This document shows, piece by piece, positions 1 to 5,874 of a stretch of DNA of 7,224 nucleotides. The stretch lies in assembly GCA_937981305.1 (NCBI GenBank), contig CALJPB010000005.1, forward strand, positions 1 to 7,224. The letters run 5' to 3'. This DNA comes from an uncultured Selenomonas sp. (lineage in GTDB: Bacteria > Bacillota > Negativicutes > Selenomonadales > Selenomonadaceae). The notes beneath the pieces were generated by a model, which saw only the letters and a list, made by a program, of their open reading frames with translations, searched no databases and was not told the origin of the DNA. The stretch's first letter is position 1, and the number at the start of each line of letters is the position of its first letter. The translations under genes and the position numbers were made by a program.

Positions 1-146
1 CGACCTCGCCCCTCTCGGACGAGATCTCAAAGGATCTGAAGCGACGCGGCATGAAGTTCGTCGGCTCGACCTGTATCTACTCGACACTCCAAGCCATCGG
101 CGTACTCGCGGCGCACACGGATGAATGCGATTGGAGCAAGTCATGA
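1..146 (+). CDS. tag: DNA-3-methyladenine glycosylase I, C-terminal 47 residues (5' partial)
   Basis: Base-excision repair enzyme that removes 3-methyladenine from alkylated DNA in the cytoplasm. Only the C-terminus is in the window: the reading frame enters at base 3 and ends with TGA at 144-146. The visible peptide contains SKDLKRRGMKFVGSTCIY followed by LQAIG, the characteristic C-terminal block of the TAG family (SKDLKKRGFKFVGST-type in relatives). The HTDEC segment at visible residues 38-42 matches the HxxxC pair that, in E. coli TAG, provides two of the four ligands of the structural zinc. The protein ends in CDWSKS. The stop overlaps a downstream ATG (ATGA at 143-146), so the gene is translationally linked to what follows. 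The bases encoding the last residues also contain the GGAG (133-136) that serves as Shine-Dalgarno for that ATG. Family assignment is firm despite the short visible part. Confidence 0.9.
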   Translation, partial: TSPLSDEISKDLKRRGMKFVGSTCIYSTLQAIGVLAAHTDECDWSKS

Positions 147-288
147 GCGGTGGCGATCCGCGCCTCGCCGCCCTGCGCACCGCGCTCCCCTACACCATCC
201 CCATATGTGATTGGAGCAAGGCATGACACACATGGGCGATCCGCGTCTCGCAGCCCTGCGTGCCGCCTTCCCCTTCACCGTCCCCATC
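126..288 (+). repeat. Diverged tandem duplication of the tag-azlC junction (80 bp + 83 bp)
   Basis: Copy 1 is 126-205 and copy 2 is 206-288, directly adjacent. Each contains the tag tail (TGY GAT TGG AGC AAG), a GGAG ribosome site, an ATGA stop/start overlap and the first 21-22 codons of azlC. Copy 2 has one extra codon just after the start (MTHMGDPR against MSGGDPR). In the 17 aligned codons that follow, I count nine base differences: five silent, four conservative (Thr/Ala, Leu/Phe, Tyr/Phe, Ile/Val). This is the pattern of two copies that diverged while both were under protein-coding selection, not of a fresh slippage event or a decaying non-coding copy. The most natural source is recombination between two related tag-azlC alleles, or a collapsed tandem azlC pair. 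Confidence 0.85.
143..226 (+). pseudogene. Truncated azlC head fused in frame to a second tag tail (27-aa ORF)
   Basis: This ORF starts at the ATG overlapping the tag stop (143) with GGAG at 133-136, six bases upstream, so it should be translated. Residues 1-21 (MSGGDPRLAALRTALP, then YTIPI) closely resemble the N-terminus of the downstream AzlC. After Ile21 the frame runs straight into CDWSKA-stop, a near copy of the last residues of Tag (CDWSKS). Its TGA at 224-226 overlaps the ATG of the intact azlC (ATGA at 223-226). It is best read as a relic azlC start left by the duplication. It has become a short coupled leader ORF between tag and azlC, so ribosomes finishing it would be placed exactly on the azlC start. 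It stops before the first complete membrane segment, so transporter activity is excluded. A leader role is inference. Confidence 0.7.
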
Positions 289-933
289 CTCGCGGGCTTT
301 CTCTTTCTCGGACTCGCATACGGCATCTATACGAATGTCTCGGGGTTCTCGTTCTGGTATCCAATGGCGATGAGCGCGCTCATCTTCGGCGGCTCGCTTG
401 AGTTCATTGCGACGGCGCTGCTCCTCAGCCCATTTTCCCCCTTTCAGACCTTCCTGCTCGCATTCATGGTGCAGGGGCGGCATATCTTCTACGGCATTTC
501 GATGTTTGAGAAATATCGCGGCACGGGATGGAAGAAGCCCTATCTCATCTATGGGATGTGCGACGAATCCTTCTCAATCAACTACACGGCAAAGATTCCG
601 CAGGGCATTGATGCGGGCTGGTTCATGTTCTTTGTCACCCTACTGAACCAGCTCTATTGGGTCGCGGGCGCGACCATCGGCGGACTGGTCGGCACGCAGC
701 TGCCCATCAATACGGAGGGCATCGAGTTCGCGATGACGGCGCTCTTCGTCGTCATCTTCATCGAGCAGTGGATGAACGATCCGCAGCATTATACGGGCAT
801 CCTCGGACTCGCGGCGGCGGGCATCGCGCTCTCCGTCTTCGGGCCGGACGCATTCATGCTGCCGACCATGTTCATCATCCTTGTGGGCTGCCTCGCGGCG
901 CGCCCGCTCATCGAGGGGAGATGGACGGCATGA
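223..933 (+). CDS. azlC: AzlC family branched-chain amino acid exporter, large subunit
   Basis: Inner-membrane protein of the AzlC/BrnF family. With the small AzlD/BrnE subunit it exports branched-chain amino acids; the family was named for azaleucine resistance in Bacillus. The product is 236 residues, normal for the family, and almost entirely hydrophobic. Helical stretches lie near residues 17-36, 47-68, 73-85, 131-158, 169-181, 190-206 and 212-227. The family's conserved early segment is visible as FGGSLEF (55-61), followed by GRHIFYG (85-91) and a CDESF motif (113-117), the counterpart of the usual (T/C)DE(T/S)F. I chose the ATG at 223 because GGAG (213-216) lies six bases upstream and because the same ATGA arrangement occurs in the duplicated copy just before it. 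TTG at 211 and ATG at 232 are weaker alternatives. The gene overlaps azlD by four bases. Substrate specificity cannot be read from sequence. Confidence 0.92.
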   Translation: MTHMGDPRLAALRAAFPFTVPILAGFLFLGLAYGIYTNVSGFSFWYPMAMSALIFGGSLEFIATALLLSPFSPFQTFLLAFMVQGRHIFYGISMFEKYRGTGWKKPYLIYGMCDESFSINYTAKIPQGIDAGWFMFFVTLLNQLYWVAGATIGGLVGTQLPINTEGIEFAMTALFVVIFIEQWMNDPQHYTGILGLAAAGIALSVFGPDAFMLPTMFIILVGCLAARPLIEGRWTA

Positions 934-1262
934 CATTCCCCGAGGAATGTATCACCATCGCACTCTGTGCACTTGCAAGCGTACTCACGCGAGCCCTTCC
1001 CTTCCTCCTGCTCTCAGAGAAGAAGCCGACGCCGCCCATCATTCGCTACCTCGGCAATGTGCTCCCCGCCGCCGTCTTCGGTATGCTCATCGTCTACTGT
1101 CTGAAGGATACGAGCTTTCTCAGCGGCACGCACGGTCTGCCTGAGCTTGCGGGAATTCTCATGACTGCGGTTCTTCATCTGAAATTTCGCCAGATGCTGC
1201 TCTCGATTGCAGGCGGAACGGCGGTCTATATGATACTAATTCAATATGTATTCATCCCATAA
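930..1262 (+). CDS. azlD: AzlD family branched-chain amino acid exporter, small subunit
   Basis: Partner of AzlC in the two-subunit branched-chain amino acid exporter, located in the inner membrane. The product is 110 residues, the expected size, with about four hydrophobic segments (near 7-28, 39-58, 71-84 and 87-107). Family hallmarks visible are TRALPFLL (20-27) and LGNVLPAAVFGMLIVYCLKD (41-60). The start ATG at 930 overlaps the azlC stop (ATGA), and a GGGGAG tract (915-920) lies nine bases upstream. An in-frame ATG at 921 abuts that tract with no spacing, so it is the less likely start. The stop TAA (1260-1262) runs directly into the 5' arm of the terminator, making azlD the last gene of this + strand unit. 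A separate small hydrophobic partner immediately after azlC is the standard arrangement and supports both calls. Confidence 0.92.
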   Translation: MTFPEECITIALCALASVLTRALPFLLLSEKKPTPPIIRYLGNVLPAAVFGMLIVYCLKDTSFLSGTHGLPELAGILMTAVLHLKFRQMLLSIAGGTAVYMILIQYVFIP

Positions 1263-1291
1263 AAAAATTCCCCATAAAGGGGAATTTTTTT
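1261..1291. terminator. Bidirectional intrinsic terminator between azlD and the RND permease gene
   Basis: Seven A, TT and CCCC (1261-1273) pair perfectly with GGGG, AA and seven T (1279-1291) around the five-base loop ATAAA. That gives a 13-bp stem that on either strand has a GC core followed by a U run. It begins inside the azlD stop codon and ends four bases from the stop of the convergent permease gene (1296). One structure therefore serves both convergent operons. It is seen directly in the sequence; the activity is inferred. Confidence 0.93.
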
Positions 1292-1295
1292 ATGG

Positions 1296-4200
1296 TTACA
1301 TGTAGTCATCCGCCGTGCGGGTCTTTGCCTTCTTGCCGAGGCCGAGCATACGCGAGATGCGGTCGACAATGACATAGAACACGGGAATGAGGAAAATCCC
1401 AAGAATGGTAGCAAAGAGCATACCACCGACAACGGCGACGCCCATGCCGTTACGCGCCGCAGCACCTGCACCCGATGCCATGCACAGAGGCAGACAGCCG
1501 ATGATGAACGCGAACGAGGTCATGAGGATCGGACGGAGACGCAGCCCCGCCGCCTGGATCGCCGCTTTGAGTGGATCCATACCGCGATCGACACGGATCT
1601 TTGCGAACTCGACGATCAGGATCGCGTTCTTTGCTGCAAGACCGATGACCATGATGACACCGATCTGCATATAGACGCTGTTCTGATAGCCCGCCGCCGG
1701 AATCCCGATCGTACCGAAGATCGTCGCGAGGATGTACTCGGAGAAGAGTGCCCCGAAGATACCGGTCGGCACCGTGAAGAGCACGGCAAATGGTACGCTC
1801 CAGCTCTCATAGAGTGCAGCAAGGCAGAGGAAGACGAAGACCAGACAGAGTGCAAGCACCTGCATGGTCGAATCCGCCGACTTTTTCTCCTCACGGCTCT
1901 GCCCCGACCATTCGATGCTAAATCCGGAGCCTGCGTGCTTCTGCACGATCTCGGTGATGGCGTTCATCGCCTCGCCCGAGCTGTATCCGCTGCCGGAGCT
2001 CCCCTGGAATGTGATTGAGCGTGCGCCGTTAAAGCGGCTGATCTGCGTCGGTCCCGTGGTAAGTTTTGGCCGAAGCAGTGTATCAAGCGGTACCATGCCG
2101 CCTTGCGAGTTTTTGACAAAGACGAACTTCGCCGCCTCCGCCTCGGTGCGATAGGTCACATCAGACTGCAGGACGACCTTGTAGGTGCGCCCGAACTGGT
2201 TGAAGTCATTCACCTCATAGCCGCCAAAGTTGACCTGCAGTGCCGTGAATACATCCGAGAGCTGAACGCCGAGATTCTTGACCTTCTCGCGGTCAATCTC
2301 ATACTGATAGCTCGGCGCATTGATCTTAAATGTCGAGCGCACGCCCCGCAGCTCGGGACGCGTATTCGCCTCGGCAAGAATCGCATTCACGATGTCGTTG
2401 AGCTCGGTGTCGGAATGTCCGCTCATGTCCTGCAGCTGGAGCGACCAGCCGCCGACATTGCCAAGCCCCGGCAGAGCGGGCGGATTGATGGCGATGACGA
2501 GAGCCTCGGGTGCCTCCATCGCGCCGACGCGGAACATCGTGCCAACCGCAGCGGCAACGGACTCAGCGAGCCCTGCACGCTGCGACCAGTCCTTCATGCC
2601 GACGAACACGACGGCACCGTTGGAGTTCGCACCGCCCGCGAGGATATCGAAGCCGTTGATGGACATGACGGCACTCTGCCCCTTGATCTCGCGCTGTGCC
2701 GCCTGCTGGATCTTGTCCACGGTCTTCTGCGTCTGGTTCGTGGACGTGCCCGGCGGCAGCTGAATTGCGATCATCAGGTAGCCCTGATCTTCCTCGGGGA
2801 CAAATGTGGACGGCAGATTCCGATAGATGATCGCCGTAAGCCCACAGACGATGAGCAGGAAGATAACGGCAACCTTCGATTTGCGGATAAACTTGCTGAC
2901 GATGCCAACATAGCCCTTGCGCGTCGCATCAAACCAGTTGTTGAATCGGTCAAAGAAGCGGTCGAGTGCGCTCTTTTCCCCATTCTCCTTTTTGGGCTTT
3001 AGCATGAGCGCACAGAGCGCCGGGGTCAGCGACAGCGCGACAAAGGCGGAAATCGCCATCGAAATTGCAATCGTGAGTGCAAACTGCTTGTAGAGCACGC
3101 CCATCATGCCGCCGAGGAAGGCAACGGGGACAAAGACTGCCGCAAGCACGAAGGCAATCGCGACAACAGGCCCCTGCACCTCGGACATCGCGCGTTCCGT
3201 CGCATCAATCGGCGAAAGCCCACTCTCCATATGGTGCTCGACGTTCTCGATGACGACGATCGCATCGTCGACGACAAGACCGATGGCAAGCACCATCGCA
3301 AAGAGCGTCAGTGTATTGATCGAGAAATCCAGAAGGACGAACGCGCCAAATGTACCGATAAGGGACACAGGCACGGCGAGCAGCGGAATGAGCGTCGCGC
3401 GCCAGCTCTGCAAAAAGAGGAAGATGACAAGCACGACGAGCAGCAGTGCCTCGAGGAAGGTATGCACAACCTCCTTAATGGATGCGTTGATGTAGTCGGT
3501 ACTGTCAAAGACCGACTTCATCTTGAGTCCGGGAGGGAAGGTCTTCTCCGCCTCCTCTAGGATCTTGCGCACCTCCGCAAGGGTAATCATGGCGTTCGCA
3601 TCGGAGGTCAGCTGAATGCCGAAACCAACGGCGGGATAGCCGTTAAATTTCGCAACAATATTATTTTGACGCTGACCGGTCTCAATACGTGCAACATCCT
3701 TCAAGCGGACGAATGTGCCGTCCTTGCCCGAGGCAATGATGACGTTTCCAAACTCCTCAGGAGTGGTCAGACGCCCCTGTACCTTGCCTGTGAACTGCTT
3801 CTCCTGCCCGTTCTGCGTCGGCATACCGCCGACCATGCCGGCAGGAGCCTGTACGTTCTGCTCGTTGATTGCCCGTGTAATGTCCGAAACGGTCAGACCA
3901 AGCTCGGCGAGGCGGTCGGGGTTCATCCAGACGCGCATCGCATAGTCGGCACCGAATACCTGCACCTCGCCCACGCCGCTGACGCGCTTAATCGCATCGA
4001 GGAAGTAGAGCGTTGCATAGTTCTTCATGAAGGCGCGGTCATAGGTTCCGTCCTCGGAGTACAGTGAGACGAAGTACGCCATCTGCCCCGAGGATTTGCG
4101 CGTCGTAACGCCCGCCGACTGCACGGAGGACGGCAGGCTGGCGTTTGCCCCCGCCGCATTGTTCTGCACCTTGACGGCATCCATATCGCCGTCCGTGTCG

Positions 4201-4487
4201 ACATCGAACGTAACAGAGAGGCTGTAACGCCCCGTATCATCAGAGGTGGAGCTCATGTAGTCCATCCCCTGCGTACCGTTGATCTGCTCCTCAATGACCT
4301 GCGCCACCGTCTCATTGACAACGGCGGCACTTGCGCCCGTATAGTTCGCCGACACCGCAACCGTCGGCGGCGAGATCTGCGGATACTGCGCGATTGGCAG
4401 TGAGAGCCCCGCGATCGTACCGATGATGACGATCATCACCGCAATGACAATCGCAAAGATCGGTCGATGGATGAAAAATTTTGCCAA
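1296..4487 (-). CDS. RND efflux pump permease, AcrB/MexB-like (HAE1 family)
   Basis: Proton-driven inner-membrane drug/amphiphile exporter that works as a homotrimer with a periplasmic adaptor and an outer-membrane channel. The 1063 residues match the family length of about 1050. The protein starts MAKFFIHRPIFA and shows the usual two halves: a first helix (about 10-28), a large periplasmic domain, helices 2-6 (about 340-495), helix 7 (about 538-556), a second periplasmic domain, and helices 8-12 (about 872-1042). The proton-relay residues are intact: Asp407 and Asp408 in GLVVDDAIVV, Lys953 in GLAAKNAILIVEFAK, and Arg985 in RLRPILMTS. The TTG start is supported by a perfect AGGAGG seven bases upstream and by agreement with the family N-terminus. 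It follows the adaptor gene by 12 bases and ends four bases from the shared terminator. The segment between helices 9 and 10 (about 915-940) looks somewhat longer than in AcrB. The substrate cannot be inferred. Confidence 0.96.
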   Translation of the reverse strand: MAKFFIHRPIFAIVIAVMIVIIGTIAGLSLPIAQYPQISPPTVAVSANYTGASAAVVNETVAQVIEEQINGTQGMDYMSSTSDDTGRYSLSVTFDVDTDGDMDAVKVQNNAAGANASLPSSVQSAGVTTRKSSGQMAYFVSLYSEDGTYDRAFMKNYATLYFLDAIKRVSGVGEVQVFGADYAMRVWMNPDRLAELGLTVSDITRAINEQNVQAPAGMVGGMPTQNGQEKQFTGKVQGRLTTPEEFGNVIIASGKDGTFVRLKDVARIETGQRQNNIVAKFNGYPAVGFGIQLTSDANAMITLAEVRKILEEAEKTFPPGLKMKSVFDSTDYINASIKEVVHTFLEALLLVVLVIFLFLQSWRATLIPLLAVPVSLIGTFGAFVLLDFSINTLTLFAMVLAIGLVVDDAIVVIENVEHHMESGLSPIDATERAMSEVQGPVVAIAFVLAAVFVPVAFLGGMMGVLYKQFALTIAISMAISAFVALSLTPALCALMLKPKKENGEKSALDRFFDRFNNWFDATRKGYVGIVSKFIRKSKVAVIFLLIVCGLTAIIYRNLPSTFVPEEDQGYLMIAIQLPPGTSTNQTQKTVDKIQQAAQREIKGQSAVMSINGFDILAGGANSNGAVVFVGMKDWSQRAGLAESVAAAVGTMFRVGAMEAPEALVIAINPPALPGLGNVGGWSLQLQDMSGHSDTELNDIVNAILAEANTRPELRGVRSTFKINAPSYQYEIDREKVKNLGVQLSDVFTALQVNFGGYEVNDFNQFGRTYKVVLQSDVTYRTEAEAAKFVFVKNSQGGMVPLDTLLRPKLTTGPTQISRFNGARSITFQGSSGSGYSSGEAMNAITEIVQKHAGSGFSIEWSGQSREEKKSADSTMQVLALCLVFVFLCLAALYESWSVPFAVLFTVPTGIFGALFSEYILATIFGTIGIPAAGYQNSVYMQIGVIMVIGLAAKNAILIVEFAKIRVDRGMDPLKAAIQAAGLRLRPILMTSFAFIIGCLPLCMASGAGAAARNGMGVAVVGGMLFATILGIFLIPVFYVIVDRISRMLGLGKKAKTRTADDYM

Positions 4488-4494
4488 AGGATTT

Positions 4495-4500
4495 CCTCCT
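4495..4500 (-). promoter_or_regulatory. Perfect Shine-Dalgarno for the RND permease, overlapping the adaptor stop codon
   Basis: On the - strand the adaptor's TAA (4502-4500) shares its last A with AGGAGG (4500-4495). Seven bases then lead to the TTG start at 4487. This site fixes the TTG as the start and implies that ribosomes terminating on the adaptor can reinitiate on the permease, which would keep the two subunits in ratio. Confidence 0.85.
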
Positions 4501-5690
4501 TACTTCGCGGGCGTGAGCTCACGCGTGTTAAAGTTGGAGGTATCCGCCTCAAGCGAGAATCCCATCTCATCCGGTGTCACCATTGTCACGGCAAGATCGC
4601 CCCCCTCCTGAAGCGTCGTCAGTCCCTCGACCACGACAATGTCCGAGGTGTCGAGACCGTCCTTGACGATGTAGTAGCTGCCGATCTTATCGCCAAGCGT
4701 GACGGTGCGGGCAACCGCCTTGTTATCCGGTCCTACGAGCATGACAAAGGACTTGCCGAGCAGCTGCTGCACGGCACGCTCGGGCACAAGGATCGCATTT
4801 GGAATCGTGTCACCAATGAGGCTGACACGCGCAAACATACCCGGCAGGAGCAGCCCGTCCGGATTGTCAAAGAGTGCCTTGACCGTGAGCGTGCCCGTCT
4901 GTGCCGCAAGTGCGCGATCCGAGGTCACAATGTGCCCGATGATCGGATACTTCGAGCCGTTCGAGAGCGTCAGCTCCACCACAACCGCACCGATGCCGCC
5001 GGTCTTTGCCGCCTGTTCCACAAGATCCAGATACTCGTTCTCCGAGAGGCTGAACTGGGCAAAGATCGGATTCGATGTCCCCATCGAGACGAGCGTCGTC
5101 GTTCCCGCCGAGACAAATGTGCCCATCGCCACATCATCGACGGAGAGCTGTCCCGACATGGGGGCATAGATCACGGTATCATCGAGGTTTTCCTGTGCCT
5201 GACGCACGAGAGCCGCGTTTGCCGCAACGACAGCCTCATAGGCATTCACCTGCGCTTGCTGCGTGGCAAGGGTCTGCTCGGACACTGCCGCACTCGCATA
5301 GAGCTGCTGATAACGTGCGAGATCCGTGCGTGCATTGTTCAGCGTCGCCTCGGACTGTGCAAGGACTGCCTTGGCCTGAAGGAGTGCGCTCTCATACTGA
5401 CGGGAGTCGATGCGGTAGAGCGGCTGCCCTGCCGAGACGGGCTGTCCGCCCACAATGTATTTTTCCACGATATTGCCGGAGACACGCGACTGGATCTTCA
5501 CCTCGTCCGTGCCCATGATCTGCCCCGCGTAGATATGCGTGAGCGGCGTATCCTGACGCAGGGCATTCATCGCCTTGACTGCAGTCGGACGCGCGCCGCC
5601 TGCCTGCTTGCCGCCGCAGCCGGACAGAAGCGTGCCAAGCACGAAGATCGCAGCGATGAGAACACCAAGCCCTCTTTTGTTCTCAAACAA
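4500..5690 (-). CDS. RND efflux periplasmic adaptor (membrane fusion protein), AcrA/MexA-like lipoprotein
   Basis: Periplasmic adaptor that bridges the RND permease to an outer-membrane channel. The product is 396 residues, typical for AcrA. A signal peptide (basic residues 5-6, hydrophobic 8-22) ends in the lipobox LSGC, so Cys25 should be lipidated. Order of parts: lipoyl half around 60-95, alpha-helical coiled-coil hairpin about 98-170 rich in Ala/Gln/Leu heptads, second lipoyl half with DDTVIYAPMSGQL (170-182), then beta-barrel and membrane-proximal domains including LLPGMFARVSL (281-291). The hairpin tip shows Arg126, Leu130 and Ser137 in the spacing RxxxLxxxxxxS. This is the RLS signature that in AcrA-type adaptors contacts TolC-like channels. 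The start is TTG, eight bases after a perfect AGGAGG. It is the first gene of the pump unit, with a promoter 99-127 bases upstream. Confidence 0.95.
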   Translation of the reverse strand: MFENKRGLGVLIAAIFVLGTLLSGCGGKQAGGARPTAVKAMNALRQDTPLTHIYAGQIMGTDEVKIQSRVSGNIVEKYIVGGQPVSAGQPLYRIDSRQYESALLQAKAVLAQSEATLNNARTDLARYQQLYASAAVSEQTLATQQAQVNAYEAVVAANAALVRQAQENLDDTVIYAPMSGQLSVDDVAMGTFVSAGTTTLVSMGTSNPIFAQFSLSENEYLDLVEQAAKTGGIGAVVVELTLSNGSKYPIIGHIVTSDRALAAQTGTLTVKALFDNPDGLLLPGMFARVSLIGDTIPNAILVPERAVQQLLGKSFVMLVGPDNKAVARTVTLGDKIGSYYIVKDGLDTSDIVVVEGLTTLQEGGDLAVTMVTPDEMGFSLEADTSNFNTRELTPAK

Positions 5691-5698
5691 ATAAAAAA

Positions 5699-5704
5699 CC
5701 TCCT
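5699..5704 (-). promoter_or_regulatory. Perfect Shine-Dalgarno for the adaptor gene
   Basis: AGGAGG on the - strand, followed by an eight-base T-rich spacer and the TTG start codon at 5690. It decides the start of the adaptor, because no in-frame ATG or GTG with a comparable site lies nearby and the signal peptide begins correctly from this TTG. Confidence 0.8.
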
Positions 5705-5750
5705 CTTTCCCATTCCCTTGCTACTGTTTTTAAACACATGGATGAAGAAG

Positions 5751-5777
5751 GGCAGGTGTCCGCATGGACTCCCTGCC
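5751..5777 (-). promoter_or_regulatory. Stem-loop / dyad in the pump leader, at the predicted transcript 5' end
   Basis: On the - strand, GGCAGG pairs with CCTGCC. Inside it, after a small 2x1 internal loop, GTCC pairs with GGAC around the loop ATGC. The structure starts about five bases after the predicted transcription start and lies 60 bases upstream of the adaptor start codon. No U run follows it, so it is not an ordinary terminator. It could be a 5'-terminal mRNA stabilising hairpin. Equally, the GTCC-GCAT-GGAC dyad just downstream of the -10 box could be an operator for a repressor encoded elsewhere. Sequence alone cannot separate these. Confidence 0.55.
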
Positions 5778-5788
5778 ATTACAGAATC

Positions 5789-5817
5789 ATATTATCGAAG
5801 CGGAGAAAAAATGTCAA
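5789..5817 (-). promoter_or_regulatory. Sigma-70-type promoter for the efflux pump operon
   Basis: On the - strand a perfect -35 box TTGACA (5817-5812) is followed after 17 bases by TAATAT (5794-5789), a four-of-six match to the -10 consensus. GATAAT (15-base spacing) and TATGAT (20-base spacing) overlap the same place as alternatives. The predicted start is near 5782, giving a leader of about 90 bases. The promoter sits 58 bases beyond the rnc stop, so the pump can be expressed independently of the fabF-rnc unit. The rest of the 184-bp rnc-adaptor gap (5691-5874) shows no clear rnc terminator and no additional gene. Confidence 0.72.
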
Positions 5818-5874
5818 GAAATGATATCCTCTGCACTGTGAAGTTTATGTGATTTTAAGGAAGAACCGATGCGT

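Noticed and set aside
2103..3002. A 299-codon open frame on the + strand inside the RND permease gene
   Set aside because: Antisense shadow of a well-conserved coding region, with low-complexity charged composition and no family resemblance.
5567..5779. A 70-codon - strand frame starting near the predicted pump transcript 5' end and overlapping the adaptor start in another frame, possibly a leaderless leader peptide
   Set aside because: It has no ribosome site, an Arg-rich tail that simply reads the adaptor signal region out of frame, and rests on an unmapped start site. The dyad it contains is better explained as RNA structure or an operator.
4467..5852. A 461-codon open frame on the + strand opposite the adaptor gene
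   Set aside because: It is antisense to a clear AcrA-type gene, its translation is rich in Arg, His and Asp without any recognisable domain, and it has no convincing ribosome site. It is a product of codon bias in GC-rich DNA.
5837..5857. TCACA-containing direct repeats downstream of rnc, considered as a CRP/FNR-type site
   Set aside because: The two TCACA elements are in the same orientation, not the inverted TGTGA-N6-TCACA arrangement, so no operator can be supported.
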